Positions 1-8,718 of a DNA stretch of 64,000 nt are shown here, piece by piece. The DNA comes from Gemmatimonas phototrophica. GTDB lineage: Bacteria > Gemmatimonadota > Gemmatimonadetes > Gemmatimonadales > Gemmatimonadaceae. The position numbers and the translations under genes were made by a program. The notes under the pieces are model-generated. The model was given only the letters and a program-made list of their open reading frames with translations, did no database searches and was not told the origin of the DNA. Each line of letters begins with the position of its first letter. Position 1 is the first letter of the stretch. Location: positions 3,286,001-3,350,000 of the forward strand of contig NZ_CP011454.1 in NCBI RefSeq assembly GCF_000695095.2, written 5' to 3'.

Positions 1-803
1 GGGGCGACACCAACGGTCACATCGGCCACCTGCCCCAGCGTAACCGGCGTGCCCCCGCGCACCGCCACCACGGTACTGGCAATATCCGCGACCGATTGCA
101 CGCGCCCAATTCCGCGAATCACGTATTCCTGTCCGCGATCCATGTACACGCCACCCGATGCGTTGGCATTTGAGCCACGCGCCGCGCGTACCACCTGCTC
201 GAGCGACACACCGGCCCGCATCATGCGCGCCGGATCAGCCAACACCTGATACTGTTTCACCGCGCCGCCAATGGGAATGACCTGCGCCACCCCCGGCACT
301 GCCAGCAGGCGACGGCGTATGGTCCAATCGGCTACCGTACGCAGCTCCGTTGGCGACTGGCTGCCGGTAAGGCCAATCATGAGGATTTCCCCCATCACGC
401 TGGACACCGGCGCCAGCACCGGCGCGGAAATGCCCGCAGGTAGGGCCGCCGCGACGGTCTGCAGCTTCTCGGCCACGATCTGACGGGCGCGGAAGATGTC
501 CGTGCCCCAATCGAACTCCACCCACACCACCGAAATGCCTTGCGCGGTGGACGACCTCACGCGTCGCACACCGGTCGCTCCATTTACCGAGGTCTCGATG
601 GGGAAGGACACGAGCGCCTCCACCTCCTCCGGTGCCATCCCATGGGCTTCGGTGAGCACCGTAACGGTGGGCGCCGTGAGGTCGGGAAAGACGTCCACGG
701 GCATCTGCCATGCCGTCCATGCACCAGCAACGAGCATCACGCCCGAGACGGCCAACACGATGACGCGGTTGGCCAGCGCCCAGGCAATCAGGCGATTCAA
801 CAT
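1..803 (-). CDS. Heavy-metal RND efflux pump, inner-membrane subunit (CusA/CzcA family), 3' part missing
   Basis: Translating the minus strand from the ATG at 803 gives an uninterrupted 267-codon N-terminus that runs off the window. It begins MLNRLIAWALANRVIVLAVS, the first transmembrane helix of HME-type RND pumps, followed by the family-typical segments MPVDVFPDL, EEVEALVSFPIE, GISVVWVEFDWGTDI and PAGISAPVLAPVSSVMGEI. The family uses the proton motive force to export metal cations through a CusC-type outer-membrane channel. It is the last visible gene of a minus-strand operon, starting 10 bp after the adaptor's stop codon. The helix-4 residues that separate Cu/Ag, Zn/Co/Cd and Ni pumps lie outside the window, so the substrate stays open; the copper neighbours to the right make Cu plausible. 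Confidence 0.93.
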   Translation of the reverse strand, partial: MLNRLIAWALANRVIVLAVSGVMLVAGAWTAWQMPVDVFPDLTAPTVTVLTEAHGMAPEEVEALVSFPIETSVNGATGVRRVRSSTAQGISVVWVEFDWGTDIFRARQIVAEKLQTVAAALPAGISAPVLAPVSSVMGEILMIGLTGSQSPTELRTVADWTIRRRLLAVPGVAQVIPIGGAVKQYQVLADPARMMRAGVSLEQVVRAARGSNANASGGVYMDRGQEYVIRGIGRVQSVADIASTVVAVRGGTPVTLGQVADVTVGVA

Positions 804-813
804 GCGAGGCGCC

Positions 814-2310
814 TCAATGTTCGTGACCGTGCGCTGGCACGGCCGTAGACAGCGACGCCAGTCGCACCTGATACGCCGCTCCCGTCACCACGCGCTCTCC
901 GGCGAGAATACCGCTGCGCACCGACACGCGCTCTCCTTGACGCGCACCAAGGTCGAGCACCCGTCTCTCGAAGCTTTCTCCTTCGGTCTGCACATACGCG
1001 ATGGATCGGCCGTCTTCGTCGAGTACCGCCGAGGCAGGTATGACGACACCGGCCTCTCGTTGTCCCGTCTGCACAAACACGCGCGCAGCAGCGCCAATCT
1101 TGAGGGAGGCATCTGCATTGGCCACTTCCAGCAGCAGCGGCACGGAGCGAGAGACGGAATCGATGACACTGCCGAGTGATACCATTCGGCGGGCCTGGTA
1201 GATACGGTCCGACCCCTCCACACGGAACTCCATACCCGATGTACGCGATACGTTTGCTGCCTGCGCCGCCGGAACGTTCACACGCAGCCACACCACCGAC
1301 GGATCGATCACGGTAAACAACAATGCTCCTGCGTCGACGCGACTACCGGGCATGATGCGACGGTCAGCGATAACGCCGGTCAACGGCGAACGCACCGCGA
1401 CCCGACCGCCCTCTGTGAGTGCTCCCCCACTGTATCCCGCCAGCGCCTCGCGCGCCGCAGCCAGACGAATCTCGGCTTCGTGTACCCGTCGCTGCGGTAC
1501 GGCTTCCACCGCGAGCAGACGAGTGGCGCGCGCATACTCGTCTTCCGCCTCACGCAACCGGGCGCGGGCCTCTGCGTAGGCCGCGCTCCCCGCATCGCCG
1601 ATCGAGGGGGACAACAGCGCAAGCGTTTGTCCACGCGACACGCGGCTGCCTGGCGCCGGCGCGTTGACGACACCGGCTGCATCGATCAGCCCGGCAATGG
1701 GCGCACTCACCTGCGCAAAGCGACCGGCGGCCGCCTCGATCATACCGGGCGCCTCGAAGCTCCCTGCCAGTTCTCCCGCAGTGGCAAATGCCGAACGAAA
1801 GCCCGGCGTTTTCCACGCCTGTTCTTTCAGGAACGCGATCCCGCTCTCCGCACCGCCCGAATCTCGCGGCGCCGCAGCGGCGTTCGCGTACACCGTGAGC
1901 CCGGGAACGAACAGGCTGTCGCGTGCCTGCGGGCTCTCCACGCGAATGACGAGATCGTAGACCCCTGCCTGCGTGAACGTGGGGCTCGGGCCATAGATGC
2001 CGGGGGCACGTGGAGCCTCCTGCACCACCACCAGCGGCGCGCCACCGCCGCGCGGCGTGAAGGTCAGCGTGATGCGTCCCGAACGAAGCGGTGTGAAATC
2101 CGTGAGATCGGTGAGATGCACCGCAAACTTGTCGGGCGCGCCCACGATCAGCGCCGGATGCTCCATGAACAGTTCGGTGCTGTCGGTCCACTGGGTAATG
2201 GCGCCACCGGCCGGTTCATCTGCCGCGCCCTCGGTAGCCTCTGGTGTCGATGTTCCACAGGCAGTAGTGCCGAAGAGCGCCAGGAAATAGAGAAAAGAGC
2301 GGCCGGTCAT
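814..2310 (-). CDS. Periplasmic adaptor (membrane-fusion) lipoprotein of RND metal efflux, CusB/CzcB family
   Basis: 498 aa. The N-terminus has a short hydrophobic segment ending in TTAC at Cys18, a weak lipobox, so the adaptor is probably lipid-anchored. Residues about 45-150 form an extra beta-rich domain resembling YtkA/FixH modules (TFTPRGGGAPLVVV, GIYGPSPTFTQAGVYDLVI). The adaptor body follows: barrel-sandwich halves (APIAGLIDAAGVVNAPAPG, VAVRSPLTGVIADRRIMPG), an alpha hairpin (EARARLREAEDEYARATRL) and C-terminal beta domains. It ends in PAHGHEH, a small His cluster that could hand metal to the pump. Its ATG overlaps the stop of the upstream channel gene by 4 bp, so the two are translationally coupled. 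Confidence 0.92.
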   Translation of the reverse strand: MTGRSFLYFLALFGTTACGTSTPEATEGAADEPAGGAITQWTDSTELFMEHPALIVGAPDKFAVHLTDLTDFTPLRSGRITLTFTPRGGGAPLVVVQEAPRAPGIYGPSPTFTQAGVYDLVIRVESPQARDSLFVPGLTVYANAAAAPRDSGGAESGIAFLKEQAWKTPGFRSAFATAGELAGSFEAPGMIEAAAGRFAQVSAPIAGLIDAAGVVNAPAPGSRVSRGQTLALLSPSIGDAGSAAYAEARARLREAEDEYARATRLLAVEAVPQRRVHEAEIRLAAAREALAGYSGGALTEGGRVAVRSPLTGVIADRRIMPGSRVDAGALLFTVIDPSVVWLRVNVPAAQAANVSRTSGMEFRVEGSDRIYQARRMVSLGSVIDSVSRSVPLLLEVANADASLKIGAAARVFVQTGQREAGVVIPASAVLDEDGRSIAYVQTEGESFERRVLDLGARQGERVSVRSGILAGERVVTGAAYQVRLASLSTAVPAHGHEH

Positions 2311-3692
2311 CGGATTGACTCGAGAGTGGAGAAGAGAGGCACGCCTGCCGCGCGAGCGAGTGCCACGCGTCGCTGCGCGATATTTGTCGTGAGGGTCAGC
2401 AGAGTAAGCTCGGTTTCCTGCCAGGCACGCACGGCCTCAAGCCATTCGGCTAGCGTGATTTCGCCTTCCGCATACGCCGCCTGCACCGCCCGGAGCGCGA
2501 GGCGCGACTCGGCACCTGCAAAGGGCTGCAACAGTGCGTACTCTGCTTGTGCGCCACGCAGGGCAGTGAACGCCTCCGTCACCTCACGCGTCACGCGACG
2601 TCGTACAAGATCGGCCTCAGCGCCAGTCTGGCGCGCCGTTGCATCGGCCGCAGCAACAGCGCCCACGCGTCGGTCGAACAGCGGCAGCGGCAGCGAAAAT
2701 CCCGCGACAAAGCCGTACAGCGAAACGCCGCTGCTCGCTCCACTTTGTACACGCTCACCCTTGTAACCCGCGGACAGCGCTGGCATGGGCACACGTTCGC
2801 GCGCAGCGAGCCGTGCATCAGCCAGCGCCGCTTGGACCTCGCGCCCTGCACCAATAACGTCGGCTCTCGCCGCGAGGGCCCGCCCCACCAGCGAGTCGCT
2901 CGTTTCGGCCAACGTCGAGGACGGCAACGCCAGGTTGTTGAGCATAGTAGCGAGCAAGGAGGTAAAGGCTGTGCTCGCAGTGTCACCTGGTGCAACCGTG
3001 GGGACGGCAATACGGTCGGCCGATACCCCGGTGAGCAACGCCAGCTGCTCACGAGCAGCACGTGCCTGCATGGCGGCCTCTGCACGGCGGGCGGCATACC
3101 GCCCCACCTCCAGTCGCAGACGTCGATCCACGTAGGCTGCCACATCACCTGCGCGCACCCGCTCATTCCCCACGCGCTGGGCCTCGCGGGCCGTTCGTAA
3201 GGCGGCATCGGCAAGGTGTATCCGATGTTCCGCACTCATTGCCTCGATGTAGACGCGAACCAACTCCGCGTCGATCGCTTGCGTACTGCCGGCAAGGCGG
3301 GCTTCCGCTACCTCCACGCGCAGTCGCGCAGCTACGATACGCGCCGAACGCTGCCCGGCGACGTCCAACGGCCACTCGATCTGGGCAATGTCCTGTGCAT
3401 TGGACTGACCAACACGTGACGTTTGTTCACGCCCATACGCCAGGCTGGGATTGGGAAACGCCGCCGACTGTCGTTCGCGGGCGGCGGCCACGACCACCGC
3501 TTCCTTCGCCGAGCGAACTGCGGGATCGAGACGAAGCGCCGCCGTGCGCGCGTCGCGCAATGACAGCAGTTCCGCGCGCTCTGTGACGGCGGTACGATCC
3601 TGCGCCGGCAGTTGCCGCGCGCTGAGACTCAAGAGGAGAAGCGCCGCGGCGCAAACCGGTTGGCTCCAGAGAAACGAGACCACGAGTACCAT
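2307..3692 (-). CDS. TolC-type outer-membrane channel of the RND system (CusC/CzcC family)
   Basis: 461 aa with a signal peptide of about 30 residues (hydrophobic LLLLSLSARQLPAQ). The rest shows the repeated long helices of outer-membrane efflux proteins: an Ala/Arg/Glu-rich pattern, LRLDPAVRSAKEAVVVA near the start, the loop FSLPLPLFDRR in the second half, and EGEITLAEWLEAVRAWQETE near the C-terminus. The family forms a trimeric channel that works with the CusB- and CusA-type subunits. It is the first of three tightly coupled cusCBA-like genes; a 136-bp gap without an obvious terminator separates it from the His-rich gene upstream, so both may share one transcript. Confidence 0.9.
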   Translation of the reverse strand: MVLVVSFLWSQPVCAAALLLLSLSARQLPAQDRTAVTERAELLSLRDARTAALRLDPAVRSAKEAVVVAAARERQSAAFPNPSLAYGREQTSRVGQSNAQDIAQIEWPLDVAGQRSARIVAARLRVEVAEARLAGSTQAIDAELVRVYIEAMSAEHRIHLADAALRTAREAQRVGNERVRAGDVAAYVDRRLRLEVGRYAARRAEAAMQARAAREQLALLTGVSADRIAVPTVAPGDTASTAFTSLLATMLNNLALPSSTLAETSDSLVGRALAARADVIGAGREVQAALADARLAARERVPMPALSAGYKGERVQSGASSGVSLYGFVAGFSLPLPLFDRRVGAVAAADATARQTGAEADLVRRRVTREVTEAFTALRGAQAEYALLQPFAGAESRLALRAVQAAYAEGEITLAEWLEAVRAWQETELTLLTLTTNIAQRRVALARAAGVPLFSTLESIR

Positions 3693-3828
3693 GGGCTGAC
3701 GTTCCCGTGGGCCCTACGACGCCGGCCATATGCGCGTGTCGCATCCCTCGGGGACAGTCGCGCGCGGGCGCGACCGTGTACGGGTCACGCATCGGTGCAC
3801 AATGGGCGCACGACGCGTGACGGGGACG

Positions 3829-4266
3829 TCAGCAGGTGGGTGGAGCTCGAAGAGCGGGCGGAGGACCGGTGTTTGGCGCGGGGCGTGCAAGCGACACGAT
3901 GTCCCATCGCGACAGCGCGGGACGTTCATGCGTGGCGATCGCTTTATCGACAGCGGCTGCGCCAACCAAGACCGGCGCCTCGAGCGCACTCCGGATATCT
4001 GGCTTGCCGGTGGCAATGGACACGACGCGGGCGTGCCCGTGCGCATGTCCGTGATCCTGCTCGCTCAGCGTTGCGCCGTCGTAGTCGTTGTCGGCGTTGC
4101 TGGAATGGTCACCATGATGCTCATGGTGATGCTCGGCGCGATGCCCGTGATGTTCCGCGCCGTGCGCGTGCGCTACGCCGTGCGCCACGGCGAGGCCGGG
4201 CGACGCGAAGCCAGCCACAAAGGCAAGCACGATAAGGGTCCAGCGGGACCAGGCGGAGCGGGCCAT
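3829..4266 (-). CDS. Small exported histidine-rich protein, probably metal-binding
   Basis: 145 aa from ATG 4266; a longer frame opens upstream to 4338, but the internal ATG starts directly with a signal peptide (MARSAWSRWTLIVLAFVAGF, then SPGLAVAHG). The mature protein has a dense His tract at about residues 28-75 with HAHGAEHHGHRAEHHHEHHGD and HGHAHGHAR, then an ordinary segment ending in NTGPPPALRAPPTC. Small His-rich exported proteins of the CzcI/DUF2946 kind often sit at the head of RND efflux operons, and this one lies just upstream of the channel gene. A periplasmic metal buffer or donor is inferred; no catalytic motif is seen. Confidence 0.75.
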   Translation of the reverse strand: MARSAWSRWTLIVLAFVAGFASPGLAVAHGVAHAHGAEHHGHRAEHHHEHHGDHSSNADNDYDGATLSEQDHGHAHGHARVVSIATGKPDIRSALEAPVLVGAAAVDKAIATHERPALSRWDIVSLARPAPNTGPPPALRAPPTC

Positions 4267-4375
4267 GGAGGAAAATGTACACCGCAACGCGTTTATAGGT
4301 ATACCGAGCCAAGGAACGGGCATTGCCACATCGAGCACGATGCCCGCACTGGTCCTTTACGGAGAGACCTCGTGT

Positions 4376-5302
4376 TTACGGCAAACGGACGTGCGTCACG
4401 CGCGCTTCCCCTACGCTTTCGCGCACCCGTCGCTCTACCCAGCGCGCGAGCGCCGGGTGCGGCGCCAATGGCTCGCCCGCATAAATGCTCGGTGTCCCGC
4501 GGATGTCATTGGGCACCTTGTCCCGACTCACACTTCCCTTCGACACCAGCACCGGCACCACGATGACATTGCGCCCGGTCGCGAGGTGCTGCAGCTCAAT
4601 GAGTTCCCGTACTCGTCTTACTGCCTCGGCGCGAACCGGCGCCGGCGCATCATCGCGCACCATGTCGACACGCACGTCGCGGAAGCCAGTCCATGCTTTC
4701 ACTGAATCGGCCACCGGTCGGAGATTGTCCATCCACGCGGCGTAGTCCTCTGCCGAGTTGGGGCCGTGCCCCACGATGAACAGCGCATCCGTGTTGGGCG
4801 TTTTTGAAAGCAGGAGCGCGCGATCAGTCAGGATGCGCGCCACCTCTGGCGATGCATCCAACGCCTTGGCCATGTGCAGGGGCACTTTGCTGGTAGGACG
4901 CTCGATACCGCTCATGTGCAAGTGGTGCGTCATCTGATCGTCGAGCTGAACGGAGTCGCCCGCCAGGTAGCGGATCTGGTCGTAGTGCCCGCTATGGCTG
5001 GAGACCAGCAGTGGCACGACCACAATGCGCGTGACTCCCTGCGCCTCCAAGCGCGCCACAGCGTCCTGGAAGCGGGCACGCGGTGCTTCCGGACCCATCA
5101 GGAAGCTGATTTCGACCGGACCGCCCGTTTGTGCACCGGCGACACTGTGGCGCACGGTGGCATTCCACAACGAGTCGCCACCGTGGGCAACGACAATGGT
5201 TCCAATGCTCTGCGCGGCCGCTGGCAGGGGCAGCAGCAGAGCGACAATGGCACAGGCGCGACGGACACTGCGCAGAGGAATCCGTGAAATCAGAGAAGTC
5301 AT
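4376..5302 (-). CDS. Exported two-domain CbiX/sirohydrochlorin-chelatase-like protein
   Basis: 308 aa from ATG 5302, chosen because a signal peptide (ACAIVALLLPLPAAAQ) follows at once; an in-frame ATG at 5392 would add 30 unrelated residues. Two CbiX-type halves follow: the first with GTIVVAHGGDS and VTRIVVVPLLVSSHSGH, the second with LFIVGHGPNS and GRNVIVVPVLVSKGS. Both keep the His of the HG motif that serves metal insertion in class II chelatases. Known relatives are cytoplasmic cobalt or iron chelatases of tetrapyrrole synthesis; export and the position ahead of a metal efflux operon make a periplasmic metal-binding role more likely than cofactor synthesis. The exact substrate is unknown. 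Confidence 0.85.
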   Translation of the reverse strand: MTSLISRIPLRSVRRACAIVALLLPLPAAAQSIGTIVVAHGGDSLWNATVRHSVAGAQTGGPVEISFLMGPEAPRARFQDAVARLEAQGVTRIVVVPLLVSSHSGHYDQIRYLAGDSVQLDDQMTHHLHMSGIERPTSKVPLHMAKALDASPEVARILTDRALLLSKTPNTDALFIVGHGPNSAEDYAAWMDNLRPVADSVKAWTGFRDVRVDMVRDDAPAPVRAEAVRRVRELIELQHLATGRNVIVVPVLVSKGSVSRDKVPNDIRGTPSIYAGEPLAPHPALARWVERRVRESVGEARVTHVRLP

Positions 5303-5331
5303 GATGGGGAACTCATGGATTGACCGTTTCT

Positions 5332-5352
5332 TGTTGAGAATGTCTCTCAACA
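5332..5352. promoter_or_regulatory. Inverted repeat, likely operator of the CbiX/RND operon
   Basis: Perfect 8-bp arms TGTTGAGA and TCTCAACA are separated by 5 bp (atgtc). The site lies just downstream of the -10 element of the minus-strand promoter at 5365-5392, where a repressor would block initiation. The binding protein is unknown; it does not match the TTTAC-N5-GTAAA copper-type palindromes to its right or the DtxR-type box at 62528. Confidence 0.55.
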
Positions 5353-5364
5353 GGCGAAAGTTGA

Positions 5365-5392
5365 GTATTATCATCAATCCCGACAAAGTCAA
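5365..5392 (-). promoter_or_regulatory. Sigma70-type promoter for the CbiX/His-rich/RND operon
   Basis: Read on the minus strand: -35 TTGACT (5392-5387), 16-bp spacer, -10 TAATAC (5370-5365), in a locally AT-rich stretch. It would give a 5' leader of about 55 nt before ATG 5302 and transcribe the whole minus-strand metal operon. Confidence 0.6.
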
Positions 5393-5469
5393 TCGGATTA
5401 ATCTGGAGCACGATCACGCCGTTCCACTTTGCTGCCGTGGTAAGGGGGAACCGTTGGGCGCACCATCCT

Positions 5470-5484
5470 TTTATCTTCAGTAAA
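5470..5484. promoter_or_regulatory. Copper-type operator copy 1 (TTTAT-N5-GTAAA)
   Basis: Reads TTTAT CTTCA GTAAA, one mismatch from the palindrome TTTAC-N5-GTAAA found three more times in this window, always before copper genes. It lies 26 bp before the first gene of the operon that encodes the BlaI-type repressor, so autoregulation is expected. Confidence 0.6.
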
Positions 5485-5510
5485 GCGTTCGACACCAGGC
5501 CGTCCCCCTC

Positions 5511-6893
5511 ATGCCTTCCGTGCACCTTTTTCGACCTTCCTGCCGTCGCCTGCGTCGGCCCCTGCCCCGTGCGGTACTCGCGGCAGCGCTGGCTCCGGTC
5601 TTCGGCGCTTGCGCCCATGGCTCGCTACAGCGCGATGTTTCCGCCGTTGACGACCTGCTGCGCGAGCGCGCCGGTGTTGTGGTTCCCAGTCGTTCCGAGT
5701 TCGGAGCCGCCATTGGCGCGGACACCGTGGCGAAGCTGCTGGCCGCGCCCCTCACCCCCGAAACGGCGGTGCGCATCGCCCTGATCTCCCACCCCGCCCT
5801 GCGGGCGACGTACGCCGAGCTTGGTCTCGCGCGCGCCGACGTGGTGCAGGCGGCGCTCGTTGCCAACCCGGTGGTAACACTGGAGCGATTTACCGCGGGG
5901 CGGTTTCAGGAGTTCGGCATCGCCCAATCGTTTATCGATCTGCTGTCACTGCCGATGCGACGTCGTGTCGCCGAGGCGCAGTTGACCGGTGCCAGATTAC
6001 GTGTGGCCGATCAAGTATTCCAGCAGGTGGTCGAGGTGAGACACAGTTTGGTGGAGGCGGTTGCGGCAGCGCAGATCCGCGAGATCCGTGATCGGGCGCA
6101 GGCGGCGGCAGCAGCGTCGGCGACCGCCGCCACAGCCATCCACGCCGCCGGCAACCTCAAGGATCTCGATCTCGTCAACGAACGCGCGGCCGCGTCGGAG
6201 TTCCAGGCCGGCGCCATCGAGGCCCGCGGCGAAAGTCAGTCGAGCCGGGAGCGCCTCGTGCGCGCGCTCGGCGTTTCAACAACCGGGGCGGCCCTCGTAC
6301 TGCCGGAGCGGCTCCCTGACCTTCCAGCGAACGATCCCACCGAAGATACGCTCGTGGCGCTGGCGGCTCGCAGCCGACTGGATCTCGCGGCGGCGCTTCA
6401 GGATGTGAATGCGGCCGGCAAGGCGTTGGGGCTCACGAATCGCTTCCGGTTGCTCCCCGATGGTACACTCTCCTTCGCCGGAGAGGGAGAAGACGGCGGT
6501 CCATTCGAGAGTGGCCCGGGCTTCTCAATTCCGCTGCCGTTCTTCGACCGTGGGCAGGCCCGAATGCTGCGCGCACAGAGCGCACTGCGCGCCGCCACCG
6601 CCAGGCACGAGGCGCTGACCTTGTCGATGCGTGCCGATGTGCGTGCGGCGCACGCGCTGCTGACGGCGGCGCGCGAGCGATTCGATGAGTATCGGTCACG
6701 CGTGGTACCGTTGCGGCGACGTGTCACCGAAGAGGCGCAATTGCAGTACAACGCCATGGCCGTGAGCGTTTTTGGTCTGCTGCAGGCCAGACAGGGGGAA
6801 CTGAACGCCGGACAAGGGTATATCGAGGCGCTCAGTGACTATTGGAAGGCACGTATCCAGTTGGAGCGTGCCGTGGGGACCAGCCTGCCATGA
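5511..6893 (+). CDS. TolC-like outer-membrane efflux lipoprotein of the copper operon
   Basis: 460 aa. The N-terminus LAAALAPVFGAC gives a lipobox-like Cys34. The body is alpha-helical with two outer-membrane-efflux repeats: RIALISHPALRATYAELGLARAD and the matching second-half loop GPGFSIPLPFFDRGQARML, plus ARQGELNAGQGYIEALSDYW at the end. It resembles CusC/CopB-type channels associated with multicopper oxidases. No adaptor or pump gene lies in this operon, so it may serve another pump or act in oxidase/copper traffic. Its stop overlaps the oxidase start by 4 bp (ATGA). Distinct from the channel at 2307-3692. Confidence 0.86.
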   Translation: MPSVHLFRPSCRRLRRPLPRAVLAAALAPVFGACAHGSLQRDVSAVDDLLRERAGVVVPSRSEFGAAIGADTVAKLLAAPLTPETAVRIALISHPALRATYAELGLARADVVQAALVANPVVTLERFTAGRFQEFGIAQSFIDLLSLPMRRRVAEAQLTGARLRVADQVFQQVVEVRHSLVEAVAAAQIREIRDRAQAAAAASATAATAIHAAGNLKDLDLVNERAAASEFQAGAIEARGESQSSRERLVRALGVSTTGAALVLPERLPDLPANDPTEDTLVALAARSRLDLAAALQDVNAAGKALGLTNRFRLLPDGTLSFAGEGEDGGPFESGPGFSIPLPFFDRGQARMLRAQSALRAATARHEALTLSMRADVRAAHALLTAARERFDEYRSRVVPLRRRVTEEAQLQYNAMAVSVFGLLQARQGELNAGQGYIEALSDYWKARIQLERAVGTSLP

Positions 6894-8275
6894 GTGACAT
6901 GTCAAAGATGGACCGTCGCCGATTGCTGACATCGAGCCTCGGGGCAGTCGCGGGTGGTGCCCTGTTCGGGCTACCCGCCACGGCCTCTGCGGCCACCCGC
7001 ACGACCGTCTCCCATGATGACGGGACGATCTTCGCGCCCGGACGCCCAGGACGCGACTACACGCCGGTCATCACCCCCAACGGGTCTACCTTGCCGTTCA
7101 AGATCGTGGACGGCGTGAAGGTCTTTCACCTGATCGCGGCGCCGGTCGAGCACGAGTTCGCTCCCGGGCTCCAGGCGCAGTGCTGGGGCTTCAACGGCAG
7201 TACCCCCGGTCCCACCATCGAGGCCGTCGAGGGGGACCGCGTGCGCATCTACGTGACCAACGCGCTCCCGGCCGCGACCAGTGTACACTGGCACGGCATC
7301 ATCCTGCCGTCTGGTATGGACGGTGTGTCAGGGCTCAGCCAGGCACCAATTCCGCCGCAGAGCACGTTCCGATACGAGTTCACGTTGCGCCAGCACGGTA
7401 CGTACATGTATCACTCGCACCGTGACGAGATGACGCAGCAGGCACTCGGCATGATGGGGATGTTCATCATCCACCCTCGAGTCGCTCCCACGCGCCGCCC
7501 GGACCGGGATTTTGTGCTCCTGTCGGGCGAGTGGAAGGTCCTCCCGGGCGCCCGTCGTCCCGACCCGAACGAGATGCTCGAGTTCAACGTGCTGACGTTC
7601 AACGGCAAGGCGTATCCCGGAACGGCGCCGCTGATGGTTGAGCGCAATGAGTTCGTACGCATCCGTCTGGGCAATTTGAGCGCCATGAGCCACCACTCCA
7701 TCCACATTCACGGTCACACGTGGACACTGGTGGCGACTGACGGAGGAGATATTCCGCAGTCCGCCCGCTGGCCGGAGGTAACCCAGCTGGTGCCGGTCGG
7801 CAGCACGCGCACCATGGAGTTCGTGGCTGACAATCCCGGTGACTGGTCGCTGCATTGCCACATGTCGCATCACACCATGACGCAGATGGGACACAACGGC
7901 ATCAGCATGCTCGGCGCCGACGCGGAGATGATCGACAAGGCCGTGCAGCCGGTTATCCCGTCGTACATGACCATGGGACACGACGGCATGGGGGATATGG
8001 CCGAGATGGGGATGCCGGTGCCGAAGAACAGCACGCCCATGATGGGCGCCCCCGGTCCCCATGGCTATATCGATATGGGTGGCATGTTCACGGTGATGAA
8101 GGTGCGCGAACGTGTGCGTCCGGGCGACGAGACATCGTGGTGGCAGGCGCCGGAAGGGACGCAGGCGCGCGAAGCCACGCCGCAGGAACTGCAGCGCGAC
8201 CGCATAACGCTGCCGGAGTTCAAGGCAAAGCCGGCGGGACACGCGCATCATCATCCACCCGGAGACGAGTCGTGA
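6890..8275 (+). CDS. Tat-exported multicopper oxidase (copper-detoxification type)
   Basis: 461 aa starting at ATG 6890, which overlaps the upstream stop. A Tat-type signal (MDRRRLLTSSLGAVAGGALF) is followed by cupredoxin domains with all copper ligands: HWHG (H133, H135), HSH (H174, H176), HSIHIHGH (H268, H271, H273) and HCHMSHH (H321, C322, H323, H327) with the axial Met332. After the type 1 site comes a Met-rich segment (GHDGMGDMAEMGMPVP and more Met), as in copper-resistance oxidases where such Mets bind Cu(I). Two-domain-like length is shorter than CueO (about 500 aa). It probably oxidises periplasmic Cu(I) to Cu(II). Second gene of the four-gene copper operon. Confidence 0.93.
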   Translation: MSDMSKMDRRRLLTSSLGAVAGGALFGLPATASAATRTTVSHDDGTIFAPGRPGRDYTPVITPNGSTLPFKIVDGVKVFHLIAAPVEHEFAPGLQAQCWGFNGSTPGPTIEAVEGDRVRIYVTNALPAATSVHWHGIILPSGMDGVSGLSQAPIPPQSTFRYEFTLRQHGTYMYHSHRDEMTQQALGMMGMFIIHPRVAPTRRPDRDFVLLSGEWKVLPGARRPDPNEMLEFNVLTFNGKAYPGTAPLMVERNEFVRIRLGNLSAMSHHSIHIHGHTWTLVATDGGDIPQSARWPEVTQLVPVGSTRTMEFVADNPGDWSLHCHMSHHTMTQMGHNGISMLGADAEMIDKAVQPVIPSYMTMGHDGMGDMAEMGMPVPKNSTPMMGAPGPHGYIDMGGMFTVMKVRERVRPGDETSWWQAPEGTQAREATPQELQRDRITLPEFKAKPAGHAHHHPPGDES

Positions 8276-8718
8276 GCGCGCGCAAAGCTCCGCTCCCGAA
8301 GATGGGTGATGCGGTGCGACTTTCCGCTGAGGGAGTGGCGAAGGTGCTCGGTGATCTCGAGGCCAGGCTGCTCACCGTTGTCTGGCAGCTGGATATGCCG
8401 GCGACGGCGCGCACCGTGCACGAGATGATCATCGACGAGCACGAGGTCGCGCTGCTCACGGTGGTCACTGTGTTGAACAAGCTCGTGGAGAAGCGCATCC
8501 TCACGCGCCGGAAAATTGGCGGGTTGCTGCACTATGCCGCCGCCATTTCGGCCGCCGATTTCCATGATGTCGCATCCCGGCGAATGGTGGAAGGCGTCAT
8601 CGACTTTGCACCCGAGCGACTCGCCGCGTGCTTTGTGGACGTGCTGGCGGAGCGCGACCCAGCGCAACTGGATCATCTCGCGGCCCTTGTCGAAGAGGCG
8701 CGCCGCCGTCGTGGTTGA
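8272..8718 (+). CDS. BlaI/MecI/CopY-family winged-helix repressor
   Basis: 148 aa starting at GTG 8272, which overlaps the oxidase stop (GTGA) and follows a GGAGACGAG ribosome site. The core matches BlaI-type winged helices: LEARLLTVVWQLDMPATARTVHEMI, then the recognition-helix region ALLTVVTVLNKLVEKRILTRRKIGGLLHY. The C-terminal helices (about 100-145) would dimerise. BlaI proteins repress beta-lactamase genes and are inactivated by a BlaR1 protease; CopY relatives repress copper ATPases. Here the protease partner is encoded next and the genes around are all copper genes, so it most likely controls the TTTAC-N5-GTAAA sites at 5470, 9767, 12911 and 12999. No CopY Cys hook (CxCx4CxC) is seen. 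Confidence 0.9.
   Translation: MSARKAPLPKMGDAVRLSAEGVAKVLGDLEARLLTVVWQLDMPATARTVHEMIIDEHEVALLTVVTVLNKLVEKRILTRRKIGGLLHYAAAISAADFHDVASRRMVEGVIDFAPERLAACFVDVLAERDPAQLDHLAALVEEARRRRG

Noticed and set aside
4121-4312. Arg-rich frame opposite the His-rich gene
   Set aside because: Shadow frame of the His codons (CAC/CAT read in another phase).
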